DNA of 6,287 nucleotides from an uncultured Clostridia bacterium (GTDB lineage Bacteria > Bacillota > Clostridia > Christensenellales > Borkfalkiaceae). Each line of letters opens with the position of its first letter. The first letter of the stretch is position 1. Position numbers and translations under genes: made by a program. This document shows, one piece after another, positions 1 to 6,155 of this stretch. The notes below the pieces were generated by a model that did not search any database, was not told the origin of the DNA, and saw nothing but the letters and a program-made list of their open reading frames with translations. The stretch is from NCBI GenBank assembly GCA_944338265.1, contig CALVLO010000085.1, positions 1 to 6,287 of the forward strand. The letters run 5' to 3'.

Positions 1-195
1 TTCGAAATGGCGGTGCGTGTCGCCTTTATGACGGCGCAGAGGGGGCAGAACGTGCTTTTGAGCCCTGCTTCGGCGAGCTTTGATGCCTTCCAGAATTACG
101 AGGAACGCGGAGATCGGTTTGCCGAGATCGCGGCGGAGATCGGGCGGGAACCGGCGCGTGCCGCGGAGGAAGCGCGTGCGGACGCGGCGGAATGA
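1..195 (+). CDS. murD: UDP-N-acetylmuramoylalanine--D-glutamate ligase MurD, C-terminal fragment (5' end outside window)
   Basis: Only the last 64 codons are present, read in frame from base 1 to a TGA at 193-195. MurD is the cytoplasmic ATP-dependent ligase that adds D-Glu to UDP-MurNAc-L-Ala. The visible part carries the family's C-terminal signature, LLSPASASFDAFQNYEERGD, close to the usual SPACASFDxFxNxEERG block of the ligase's C-terminal domain. The usual Cys is Ser here. After FAEIAAEI the tail becomes Ala/Arg/Glu-rich and looks like a poorly conserved extension. The ftsW ribosome site and GTG start lie inside this tail, so the two genes are probably translationally coupled. The identification rests on one short but very characteristic motif plus the neighbouring ftsW. 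Confidence 0.9.
   Translation, partial: FEMAVRVAFMTAQRGQNVLLSPASASFDAFQNYEERGDRFAEIAAEIGREPARAAEEARADAAE
165..170 (+). promoter_or_regulatory. Ribosome binding site that sets the ftsW start
   Basis: GGAGGA lies 5 nt before a GTG at 176-178 in the ftsW frame, inside the end of murD. The upstream in-frame TTG/ATG at 80-85 would put about 30 Arg-rich, non-FtsW residues (an out-of-frame reading of murD) on the protein. The GTG is therefore the preferred start. Confidence 0.75.
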
Positions 196-1312
196 CCGAG
201 CGGCGGCAAAGGGAGATCTGCTCTTCCTTGCCGCCGTCCTTTTGCTTGCGGGGTGGGGCGTCCTCTCGGTGTATGCGGCGAGCAGCTACAATGCCCAGGT
301 GCAGTACGGGGACGAATTTTATTTTTTCAAAAAGCAGCTCGTCGGCTTTGTGCTCGGTACGGCGGCGATGGCGGGCATCAGTTTTTTGCCCTACGAAAAG
401 CTGCAAAAGACGGGGCTTGCCGCCCTCATCCTCTCCCTTGTGCTACTCGCCCTCGTCTTTATCCCGGGACTCGGTCGGAGCAACTACGGTGCGACGCGGT
501 GGATCGGGATCGGTCCCGTCACCATCCAGCCTTCGGAGATCGCCAAGCTCGGGTTTGTGCTCTTTGCGGCGGGATATTTTGCAAAGGATCCCGCTCGCAT
601 GCGCACGCTCAAGGGCTGTATCCCCGTGCTCGGCGCGGGGCTCTCGGTGTGCGTGCTCATCATCCTCGAGCCCAATATGTCCGTCACCATGTGCGTGGGG
701 GCGATCATGATCGGCATGCTCTTTCTTGCGGGGGCTTCCAAAAAGGCGCTCGCCGCCGTCATCGTGCCCGTTCTGTTCGCCGTTCCCGCGCTCATCCTCG
801 CCGAACCATACCGCCTGCAGCGGCTCTCGGCGTTTCTCGATCCGTGGGCTTCGCCCAAAGAGGAGGGCTATCAGCTCATCCAATCGCTCTACGCGCTCTC
901 CAACGGCGGGCTCTTTGGCGTCGGGCTCTTCAATTCCCGCCAAAAATACCGCTTTTTGCCCTTTTCGGAGAGCGATTTCATCCTCTCCGTCATCGCCGAA
1001 GAGACGGGCTTTTTCGGCGTACTTTGCCTGTTTGCGCTCATCGGATTTATCGTGTGGCGGGGGATGCGCATTGCGGCGCGCTGCGGGAGCCTGTACGGCT
1101 ACCTGCTCGCGGGCGGCATCACGCTCGCCTTTGCGGTGCAGTCTGCCCTGAATGCGCTCGTCGTCAGCGGCTGTATCCCGCCCACGGGGCTGCCGCTCCC
1201 GCTCGTTTCGGCGGGGAACACTTCGCTCATCGTCACGCTTGCGGGGATGGGGGTGGTGTACGGCGTTTCGCGGCACACGCCGCGCCAAAAACTCATACTA
1301 TGTACTGTGTAA
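176..1312 (+). CDS. ftsW: Septal peptidoglycan glycosyltransferase FtsW (SEDS family)
   Basis: FtsW is a polytopic membrane enzyme that polymerises lipid II into septal glycan strands together with a class B PBP. From the GTG at 176 the product is 378 aa, normal for the family. A short basic N-terminus (RTRRNDR) precedes about ten hydrophobic segments, roughly at 14-36, 52-70, 78-98, 122-136, 148-166, 168-186, 190-208, 270-293, 308-330 and 345-365. Family blocks seen are YGATRWIGIG...QPSEIAKL (104-125), LEPNMSVTM, FLDPWASPKEEGYQLIQS (220-237), and SESDFILSVIAEETG. Asp267 in the last block aligns with the SEDS catalytic Asp. The C-terminal block reads TGLPLPLVSAGNTSL, where Clostridia and others usually have PxxSxGGxSL. 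The gene overlaps murD by 20 bp and ends 37 bp before murA. It could be named SpoVE or RodA by similarity alone, but the dcw context favours FtsW. Confidence 0.92.
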   Translation: MRTRRNDRAAAKGDLLFLAAVLLLAGWGVLSVYAASSYNAQVQYGDEFYFFKKQLVGFVLGTAAMAGISFLPYEKLQKTGLAALILSLVLLALVFIPGLGRSNYGATRWIGIGPVTIQPSEIAKLGFVLFAAGYFAKDPARMRTLKGCIPVLGAGLSVCVLIILEPNMSVTMCVGAIMIGMLFLAGASKKALAAVIVPVLFAVPALILAEPYRLQRLSAFLDPWASPKEEGYQLIQSLYALSNGGLFGVGLFNSRQKYRFLPFSESDFILSVIAEETGFFGVLCLFALIGFIVWRGMRIAARCGSLYGYLLAGGITLAFAVQSALNALVVSGCIPPTGLPLPLVSAGNTSLIVTLAGMGVVYGVSRHTPRQKLILCTV

Positions 1313-1331
1313 TGCGAAAGGGATTTTCGCA
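1313..1331 (+). promoter_or_regulatory. Small perfect hairpin in the ftsW-murA gap
   Basis: TGCGAAA (1313-1319) and TTTCGCA (1325-1331) form a perfect 7-bp inverted repeat with a GGGAT loop, starting directly after the ftsW stop. There is no real U-tract (only AAATTT follows), so it is a poor terminator candidate. It lies 8 nt before the GGGAG ribosome site of murA. It may affect RNA stability or processing, or be chance. Function unknown. Confidence 0.35.
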
Positions 1332-1349
1332 AATTTACGGGAGACAATT

Positions 1350-2606
1350 ATGGATAAATACGTTATCGAAGGGGGGCGGAAGCTCTGCGGTACCGTCGTG
1401 CTGCAGGCGGCGAAAAATTCCGTGCTCCCGCTGCTCGCCGCGTCCATCCTAACGGAAAAGCGCGTCGTCATCCGCGATACGCCGCCCATCACCGATGTGC
1501 TCTGCATGGCGCAGATCTTGCGGGAACTCGGGGCGGAAGTCAGCTTTTCGGGCGGGAACGCGGTCATCGAGAGCGCGGATGCGAGCTGTCACAAGATCTC
1601 CTCCGTGCTCACGGGGGAGCTTCGTTCCTCCGTCTTTATGCTCGGCTCGCTCTTAACGCGCTTCCGCCGCGCGATCATCGCCTATCCCGGGGGGTGCGAT
1701 ATCGGGCTGAGACCCATCGACCTGCATCTCAATGCTCTCAAACGGCTCGGCGTCGTCATCTCCGAGCGCGAAGGGTGCATCCACTGCGCGTGCGAGCGGC
1801 TCCGCGGCGCCGAGATTTTGCTCGACTTTCCGAGCGTCGGCGCAACGGAGAACATTTTGCTCGCGGCGGTCAAGGCGGAGGGGCGGACGGTGATCACGGG
1901 CGCGGCGAAGGAGCCGGAGATCGTCGATCTGCAAAATTTTCTCAATGCGATGGGGGCGAAGGTCGCGGGCGCGGGGACGGACGTCATCGAGATCGAGGGC
2001 GTCGGGGAGCTGAGCGGCGTAAATTATCGCCCCATCCGCGATCGCATCGAGGCGGGCACCTTCCTCATTGCCTGTGCCGTCTGCGGCGGGGAAGTGGAGA
2101 CGGCGGGGCTTCGCGCAGACGATCTGCGCCTGCTTTTACATAAATTGCGCGAAAACGGTTGCAAAATCCATGCAAAAAATGATAAAATAAGAATTGAGAG
2201 CAGCGGAATGCTCAAATGCAACCGCCGCATCGAAACGATGCCCTTCCCCGGATTTCCGACCGACCTGCAGGCACAGGCGACGGCGCTCAACGCGGGGGCG
2301 GAGGGCTGTTCGCTCATTGTGGAAAATTTGTTCGAGACGCGCTTCAAGTACGTTCCCGAACTGCAAAAGATGGGCGCGGACATCGAGGTCAAAGACCGCC
2401 ACGCCTTTGTACGCGGCGTGAAGCGGCTGCACGGCGCGAGCGTCGTTGCGGGCGATCTTCGCGGTGGCGCGGCGCTCGTCATTGCGGCGCTCGGTGCAGA
2501 GGGCAGAACGGAGGTGCTCGACCTCTCGCATATCGACAGGGGATATGCGGATTTCCGCGGAAAGCTCAAACGCCTCGGCGCGGAGATCAAGCGCGTGCGC
2601 GTATAG
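1350..2606 (+). CDS. murA: UDP-N-acetylglucosamine 1-carboxyvinyltransferase MurA
   Basis: MurA catalyses the first committed step of peptidoglycan synthesis, moving enolpyruvate from PEP to UDP-GlcNAc in the cytosol. The ATG at 1350 has GGGAG at 1339-1343, 6 nt upstream, and gives 418 aa, the usual length. An open frame continues 5' into ftsW but lacks MurA-like sequence. Visible motifs are AAKNSVLPLL with Lys22-Asn23 (substrate binding), LRSS near residue 92, PGGCDIGLRPIDLHL with catalytic Cys116 on the mobile loop, EIVDLQNFLNAMGA, RDRIEAGTFLIA, GFPTDLQAQ with the conserved Asp, and HIDRGY near the C-terminus. Cys rather than Asp at the loop position predicts the fosfomycin-sensitive type. 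The sequence resembles the Clostridia MurA form. It sits between ftsW and ftsQ, the place where murG or murB is often found, and ends 16 bp before ftsQ. Confidence 0.96.
   Translation: MDKYVIEGGRKLCGTVVLQAAKNSVLPLLAASILTEKRVVIRDTPPITDVLCMAQILRELGAEVSFSGGNAVIESADASCHKISSVLTGELRSSVFMLGSLLTRFRRAIIAYPGGCDIGLRPIDLHLNALKRLGVVISEREGCIHCACERLRGAEILLDFPSVGATENILLAAVKAEGRTVITGAAKEPEIVDLQNFLNAMGAKVAGAGTDVIEIEGVGELSGVNYRPIRDRIEAGTFLIACAVCGGEVETAGLRADDLRLLLHKLRENGCKIHAKNDKIRIESSGMLKCNRRIETMPFPGFPTDLQAQATALNAGAEGCSLIVENLFETRFKYVPELQKMGADIEVKDRHAFVRGVKRLHGASVVAGDLRGGAALVIAALGAEGRTEVLDLSHIDRGYADFRGKLKRLGAEIKRVRV
2159..2188 (+). promoter_or_regulatory. Possible weak internal promoter within murA
   Basis: An A+T-rich island inside the GC-rich murA gene contains TTGCAA (2159-2164), an 18-nt spacer and TAAAAT (2183-2188), 4/6 and 5/6 matches to sigma-A boxes. 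If active it would supply ftsQ separately, about 430 bp upstream of the ftsQ start. The same bases encode a plausible stretch of MurA (HAKNDKIRI), so A+T-rich Lys/Asn/Ile codons may be the whole explanation. Confidence 0.2.
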
Positions 2607-2622
2607 CGCACGGGAGTTGCAA

Positions 2623-3396
2623 ATGAAGAAAAAGACGATCCTCACAACGGTCATAGCCTTTCTCCTGCTCGTCGCGGTCATCGCGGCGGGGATCAACGCG
2701 ATCTACACGGTGACGTATGTCCGCGCGACCTTCCGCACCTATACGGAGCGGGGCGCGGCGGCTGCCGAACAGCTCAAGGAGGAGCTCAACGGCTATATCA
2801 ACCGCAGTTCCACCTTTTTGAGCCTTGCGGACGTGCGCGCCACGGTGGAGGCGAATCCGCGCTTCGAGGTCGTCGAGATCTACAAGGATTATCCCGAAAC
2901 CGTCGTGGTGGAGGTCACGGAGCGGCGCGAGGCATTTGCCGTTGCCGCGGAGGATGGTTCGTATACCGTGCTCGGTGAAGACGGGCATGTGCTCGGGAGC
3001 GTTTCTTCCGCCGAGGGATATATCCTGCTCGAGGGATTTGTGCTTTCCTTTGAGGGCGGGCGCGCCTCGGGAACAGACTTCGACAGGCTGCTCGCCATGT
3101 ACGGGGCGCTGCGCACCGCATTCGGCGAGGTGCGCGCCAATCTTCTCTCCGTCACCCGTTCCACGCCCGCAAAGCTTACCAACTTTGTCTTGCAGATGCG
3201 GGAGGGGGCGCAGCTCCATTTTTATCTGCCCGAAGGGCAGACGGCGGAGACGGCGGAACGGATGGCTGCGCTTGCGGCAGAGCGCTATATGGGGCTCTCG
3301 GATGCCGAGCGCGTATGGTGCAAGATCACGATGATGGTGAACGAGAACGGGCAGCTCGTGGGACCCGATGTTACGAGTTTGGGCGGCACCGCGTAA
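2623..3396 (+). CDS. ftsQ: Cell division protein FtsQ/DivIB
   Basis: FtsQ/DivIB is a bitopic divisome protein whose extracytoplasmic domain scaffolds FtsL/FtsB(DivIC) and septal synthases. The ATG at 2623 has GGGAG at 2612-2616, 6 nt upstream, and yields 257 aa. A basic start (MKKK) leads to one membrane helix (about 5-28). A POTRA-like region follows at about 29-108, including SLADVRATVEANPRFEVVEIYKDYPETVVVEVTERREAFAV with the family's pattern P-x-x-x-x-V-x-I-x-K-x-Y/W-P-x-T-V-x-V-x-V-x-E-R. A beta domain then takes the remainder (GSYTVLGEDGHVL onward), ending in a short polar tail without the long extensions of some DivIBs. FtsQ proteins are weakly conserved, so the call rests on topology, the POTRA pattern and position between murA and ftsA. 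It appears to end the upstream transcription unit, because a terminator follows 31 bp after its stop. Confidence 0.88.
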   Translation: MKKKTILTTVIAFLLLVAVIAAGINAIYTVTYVRATFRTYTERGAAAAEQLKEELNGYINRSSTFLSLADVRATVEANPRFEVVEIYKDYPETVVVEVTERREAFAVAAEDGSYTVLGEDGHVLGSVSSAEGYILLEGFVLSFEGGRASGTDFDRLLAMYGALRTAFGEVRANLLSVTRSTPAKLTNFVLQMREGAQLHFYLPEGQTAETAERMAALAAERYMGLSDAERVWCKITMMVNENGQLVGPDVTSLGGTA

Positions 3397-3427
3397 GGCG
3401 GGGGTGTAAGAATACAACAGGATATTG

Positions 3428-3465
3428 AGCGGGCGCTTTGCGGTTTGCAAAAGTCCGCTTTTTTT
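3428..3465 (+). terminator. Intrinsic terminator after ftsQ
   Basis: The outer stem is AGCGGG (3428-3433) with TCCGCT (3454-3459), one pair being G-U. Above a two-base bulge (CG, 3434-3435) the inner stem pairs CTTTGC (3436-3441) with GCAAAAG (3447-3453), with one bulged A and a GGTTT loop. Seven T (3459-3465) follow directly. It should stop most transcripts from the murD-ftsQ unit before ftsA. Confidence 0.85.
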
Positions 3466-3508
3466 ATGCGGAATTTCTGCCCGAAATTGAGAAATACGGC
3501 TGGATTTC

Positions 3509-3537
3509 TTGACATATTCCGCGCTTGCTGTTATAAT
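3509..3537 (+). promoter_or_regulatory. Consensus extended sigma-A promoter for ftsA-ftsZ
   Basis: TTGACA (3509-3514), a 17-nt spacer and TATAAT (3532-3537) match the housekeeping consensus at all 12 positions. A TG at 3529-3530 adds the extended -10 element. Transcription should start near 3544, leaving a leader of about 30 nt before the ftsA ATG at 3574. It lies just downstream of the ftsQ terminator, so ftsA and ftsZ are expected to have their own strong expression. Confidence 0.92.
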
Positions 3538-3573
3538 AGTAAAAGAGAAATTGCCGTGCACAGCGAGGAGAGT

Positions 3574-4728
3574 ATGAGCCGAAAAAGCGTTGCGGTGCTG
3601 GATGTGCGTTCCTCCGAGATTTCCATTGTCGTAGGGGAGCGCGGCGTCAACAACACCTTCGTATTCAAAGCGAGCAGGACGGAGCCGTATGACGGCTACG
3701 ACGACGCCGTATTTTTTGATACCGATCGGCTCTCCGATGCCGTACTCCGCGCGCTTGGCGCCGTCGAGCAGATCTGCGGTGAGCGCATCCGTGAGCTCTA
3801 TGTCGGCGTTCCCGGGGCATTCACCCTCGTCGTTCCCAAGGAGCAGGTGACGGGATTTCCCAAAAAGCGCCGCATCGGGCAAAAGGAGATCGATGCGCTC
3901 TTTGCAAGCGGACGGGAAGCCAAGAAGGGCTACCGTTTTATGCGGGCATCGAGCATGATCTACGTCACGGGGGATAACCGCCGCGTCGTCGATCCCATCG
4001 GGCTCTCGTCCGATGTATTGAGCGGCGTCCTTTCCTATTTTTATTGCAGCAATTACTTTGCGGAGACCATCGAAAGCATCTTCGCGGATATGAAGATCGC
4101 GCTGCACTTTTTGCCGACGCAGCTCGCAATGGCGACCTATCTCATCCCGCCCGAAGTGCGCGATGAGTACGCCATCTTTTTGGATGCGGGCTACATGTCT
4201 TCCAGCATGCTCGTGCTGATGGGGGGCGGCGTCTTGCGGCAGGAGACGTACTTTGCAGGCAAAGGGCAGATTGCTTTCCGCCTGATGGAGCGCTTCTCGC
4301 TGCCCTACGATGCAGCCGTCGCGCTGTTGGCGCGCGCCAACCTGTATTCCCGCGATAACGCAGGCAGGACCGAGTTTTCCTTCCGCGGAGAGACGTATGA
4401 GATCGATCTCGATGCGCTCGTGGAGGCAGTAAAAGAGGGGCTTGATGATGTTTGCGAAGCCATCGGCGGCTTTTTGGAGGATTGCGCGGGCAAGGAGCTC
4501 GATTTCAAGCCGCTCTACGTTTCCGGAGAGGGGCTGTGCGAGATCCGTGGTGCACTCGAGCACATTTCCAAGCGGGTGAGCCGCATCTGCGAGCCGCTCG
4601 CACCCGATCTTCCTTATTACAATAAACCTTCCATGAGTTCGCGCATCGCGCTCGTGGATATGGCATACGAGGACCGCAGCCGCGCAAGCAGGATGCACAA
4701 GTTCCTCAATCTGATTTTCGGAGGTTAA
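3574..4728 (+). CDS. ftsA: Divergent FtsA-like cell division protein (actin/ASKHA fold)
   Basis: FtsA is the actin-like protein that anchors FtsZ filaments to the membrane and recruits later divisome proteins. The ATG at 3574 (GAGGAG at 3565-3570) gives 384 aa, somewhat shorter than the usual ~410-440. An in-frame GTG at 3556 lacks a ribosome site. FtsA-like features are VAVLDVRSSEISIVVGE at 6-22 (phosphate-1 region), a 1C-like region around 72-180 containing VVDPIGLSSDVLSGVL (FtsA pattern DPIGMxGxxL), a phosphate-2 region at 200-213 (AIFLDAGYMSSSML), an adenosine-like strand at 314-320 (LYVSGEG), and a C-terminal amphipathic segment RMHKFLNLIFGG (373-384) like the membrane-targeting helix. 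All three nucleotide motifs are eroded: Gly to Arg in DxGSS, no GG/GT-T-D after Asp204, and GE instead of GG at 318-319. It sits 3 bp before ftsZ under a shared strong promoter. Sequence similarity to typical FtsA is low, and ATP binding is doubtful. Confidence 0.78.
   Translation: MSRKSVAVLDVRSSEISIVVGERGVNNTFVFKASRTEPYDGYDDAVFFDTDRLSDAVLRALGAVEQICGERIRELYVGVPGAFTLVVPKEQVTGFPKKRRIGQKEIDALFASGREAKKGYRFMRASSMIYVTGDNRRVVDPIGLSSDVLSGVLSYFYCSNYFAETIESIFADMKIALHFLPTQLAMATYLIPPEVRDEYAIFLDAGYMSSSMLVLMGGGVLRQETYFAGKGQIAFRLMERFSLPYDAAVALLARANLYSRDNAGRTEFSFRGETYEIDLDALVEAVKEGLDDVCEAIGGFLEDCAGKELDFKPLYVSGEGLCEIRGALEHISKRVSRICEPLAPDLPYYNKPSMSSRIALVDMAYEDRSRASRMHKFLNLIFGG
4720..4724 (+). promoter_or_regulatory. 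ftsZ ribosome binding site inside the ftsA 3' end
   Basis: GGAGG lies 7 nt before the ftsZ ATG at 4732. It falls within the last two sense codons of ftsA (GGA GGT, Gly-Gly), with only 3 bp between the ftsA TAA and the ftsZ ATG. This layout suggests translational coupling of the two proteins. Confidence 0.85.
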
Positions 4729-4731
4729 CAC

Positions 4732-6147
4732 ATGTTCAACGATAACGTTCCCTTCGTCGGAAGGGATGGAGAGCGCGCGCCGGAGCAGGCTGCTCCCGAG
4801 CTTACGCTGAGCGGCAGGGCGAAGATCTGCGTCATCGGCGTAGGCGGCGCGGGCAACAACGCCGTCAACCGCATGATCGAGGCGGGCATCGCGAGCGCGG
4901 AGTATATCGCCGTCAATACCGATGCACAGATCCTTGCCTGCAACAAGGCGAAGACGAAGATCCAGATCGGCGGGCAGCGCACCAAGGGGCTCGGTGCGGG
5001 CGCAGAGCCCGAGATCGGCAGAGAAGCCGCCGAAGAGAGCAAAGAAGAGCTCGCGCGCGTCATCGAGGGGACGGATCTCCTCTTCATCACCGCGGGGATG
5101 GGCGGCGGTACGGGCACGGGCGCCGCGCCCGTGATCGCCAAGATCGCCAAGGATAAGAAGATCCTCACCGTCGCCGTCGTGACCAAGCCCTTTGAGTTTG
5201 AGGGCAAGCGCCGCATGGACAATGCCGTCAAGGGCATTGAAAATCTGAGAAAATACGTCGATACCATCGTCATTATCCCCAACGAGAAGATCCGCGAAGT
5301 CGTACCAAAGAACGCGACGATGACGGATTCGCTCCGCGTGGCGGACGAGGTGCTGAAGCAGGGTATCCGCGGCATTGCCGATTTGATCGTGACGCCCGCG
5401 CTCATCAATCTGGACTTTGCAGACGTGCGTACCGTCCTCAAAGACCGCGGCGACGCACACATGGGCGTCGGCGTGGCGAAGGGGGAGAACCGCATCATCG
5501 ATGCTGTCCGCCTTGCCGTCAATTCGCCCCTGTTGGAGACGACCATCGAGGGCGCGACGGGCGTTATTTTGAACATTGTCGGTGGACCCGACCTCACGCT
5601 CGACGAGGTCACCAAGGCAGCCGGGCTCATCCACGGCGTCGTCGATTATTCCGCGAACATCATTTTCGGCGCGTGCGTCGATGAGAACGTGCAAGACGAG
5701 GTAGAGGTCACCGTTATTGCGACGGGATTCCGTTCGGCAGAACCGCCCGATGTGGTGCGCGCCGCCTTCATGGGGCAGCAGTCCGCCGAGCAGCCGGAGC
5801 CTTCTCCTTCCGCAAACGAACTCTATGGCTCGCCTGCGAGCCCCTACGCACAACAGCCGGCAGAGGCGCCCGCGCAGCCTGCGCCGCAGCCCGAGCAGCC
5901 CGTCTATAAGGCGCCTTCTTCGCCTTACGGACAGGCACAGACGTATCGTCAACCCGTCTATAACGTGCCGCCGCAGCAGCCTGTACAACAGCAGGTGCCG
6001 CAGCAGCCGATGCAGCAACCGCAGCAGCCTGTATATCAGCAGCCCGTGCAGCAGACGCCGCCTCAGCCGGAGCCTCAGCCCGAACCCGAGGATGACCGTG
6101 ACCGCCGCCTGCCGCCCTTCGTGCGCCGCATGCTCGGCAGAAAGTAA
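4732..6147 (+). CDS. ftsZ: Cell division protein FtsZ (tubulin-like GTPase)
   Basis: FtsZ polymerises at midcell on GTP binding and forms the division ring. The product is 471 aa, long for the family (about 350-400). Residues 1-29 are a variable N-terminus. The GTPase core shows ICVIGVGGAGNNAVNRM (32-48), NTDAQ (62-66), the tubulin signature AGMGGGTGTGAAPV (121-134), TKPFEFEGKRR (151-161), and the T7 loop NLDFADVRTV with Asn226, Asp228 and Asp231, which completes the neighbour's GTPase site. The C-terminal subdomain ends near TVIATGF (327-333). A linker of about 120 residues follows (336-455), rich in Gln and Pro with recurring QPVY (389-392, 407-410, 432-435) and SPY motifs. The end is a basic peptide, LPPFVRRMLGRK, equivalent to the conserved (D)IPxFLR tail that binds FtsA, SepF and other partners. 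Catalytic motifs are complete. It is last in its unit, with a terminator just beyond. Confidence 0.98.
   Translation: MFNDNVPFVGRDGERAPEQAAPELTLSGRAKICVIGVGGAGNNAVNRMIEAGIASAEYIAVNTDAQILACNKAKTKIQIGGQRTKGLGAGAEPEIGREAAEESKEELARVIEGTDLLFITAGMGGGTGTGAAPVIAKIAKDKKILTVAVVTKPFEFEGKRRMDNAVKGIENLRKYVDTIVIIPNEKIREVVPKNATMTDSLRVADEVLKQGIRGIADLIVTPALINLDFADVRTVLKDRGDAHMGVGVAKGENRIIDAVRLAVNSPLLETTIEGATGVILNIVGGPDLTLDEVTKAAGLIHGVVDYSANIIFGACVDENVQDEVEVTVIATGFRSAEPPDVVRAAFMGQQSAEQPEPSPSANELYGSPASPYAQQPAEAPAQPAPQPEQPVYKAPSSPYGQAQTYRQPVYNVPPQQPVQQQVPQQPMQQPQQPVYQQPVQQTPPQPEPQPEPEDDRDRRLPPFVRRMLGRK
5971..6033 (+). repeat. Direct repeats in the FtsZ linker coding region
   Basis: A 15-bp exact repeat, CCGCAGCAGCCTGTA, occurs at 5971-5985 and 6019-6033, exactly 48 bp (16 codons) apart. 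It sits in a run of CAG/CCG-type triplets. The frame is kept, so repeat-copy changes would alter the length of the Gln/Pro linker without breaking ftsZ. Confidence 0.6.
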
Positions 6148-6155
6148 TGTAAATC

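Noticed and set aside
443..1288. A 281-codon - strand open frame opposite ftsW
   Set aside because: Shadow of the GC-rich ftsW gene: highly charged Arg/Glu/Asp/His composition, no recognisable domain, and no supporting promoter.
253..1452. A 399-codon + strand open frame overlapping ftsW in another frame
   Set aside because: It runs through the end of ftsW and into murA, is Arg/Ala/His-rich, and has no family motif. The SEDS motifs are in the other frame.
1350..2606. Possible intrinsic fosfomycin-resistant MurA
   Set aside because: The catalytic loop has Cys116 (PGGCDIG), not the Asp found in resistant enzymes.
3445..3573. Upstream in-frame extension of ftsA beginning with TTG at 3445
   Set aside because: It would start inside the ftsQ terminator and read through the promoter, upstream of the predicted transcription start. 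The ATG at 3574 has a good ribosome site.
2587..6018. A 1143-codon open frame on the - strand lying opposite ftsQ, ftsA and ftsZ
   Set aside because: It is exactly codon-in-register antisense to ftsQ, ftsA and ftsZ, which all happen to use the same frame. It stays open because these genes avoid TTA, CTA and TCA codons. The translation is Arg/Leu/His/Asp-rich low-quality sequence with a TTG start, and it runs across the terminator and promoter between ftsQ and ftsA.
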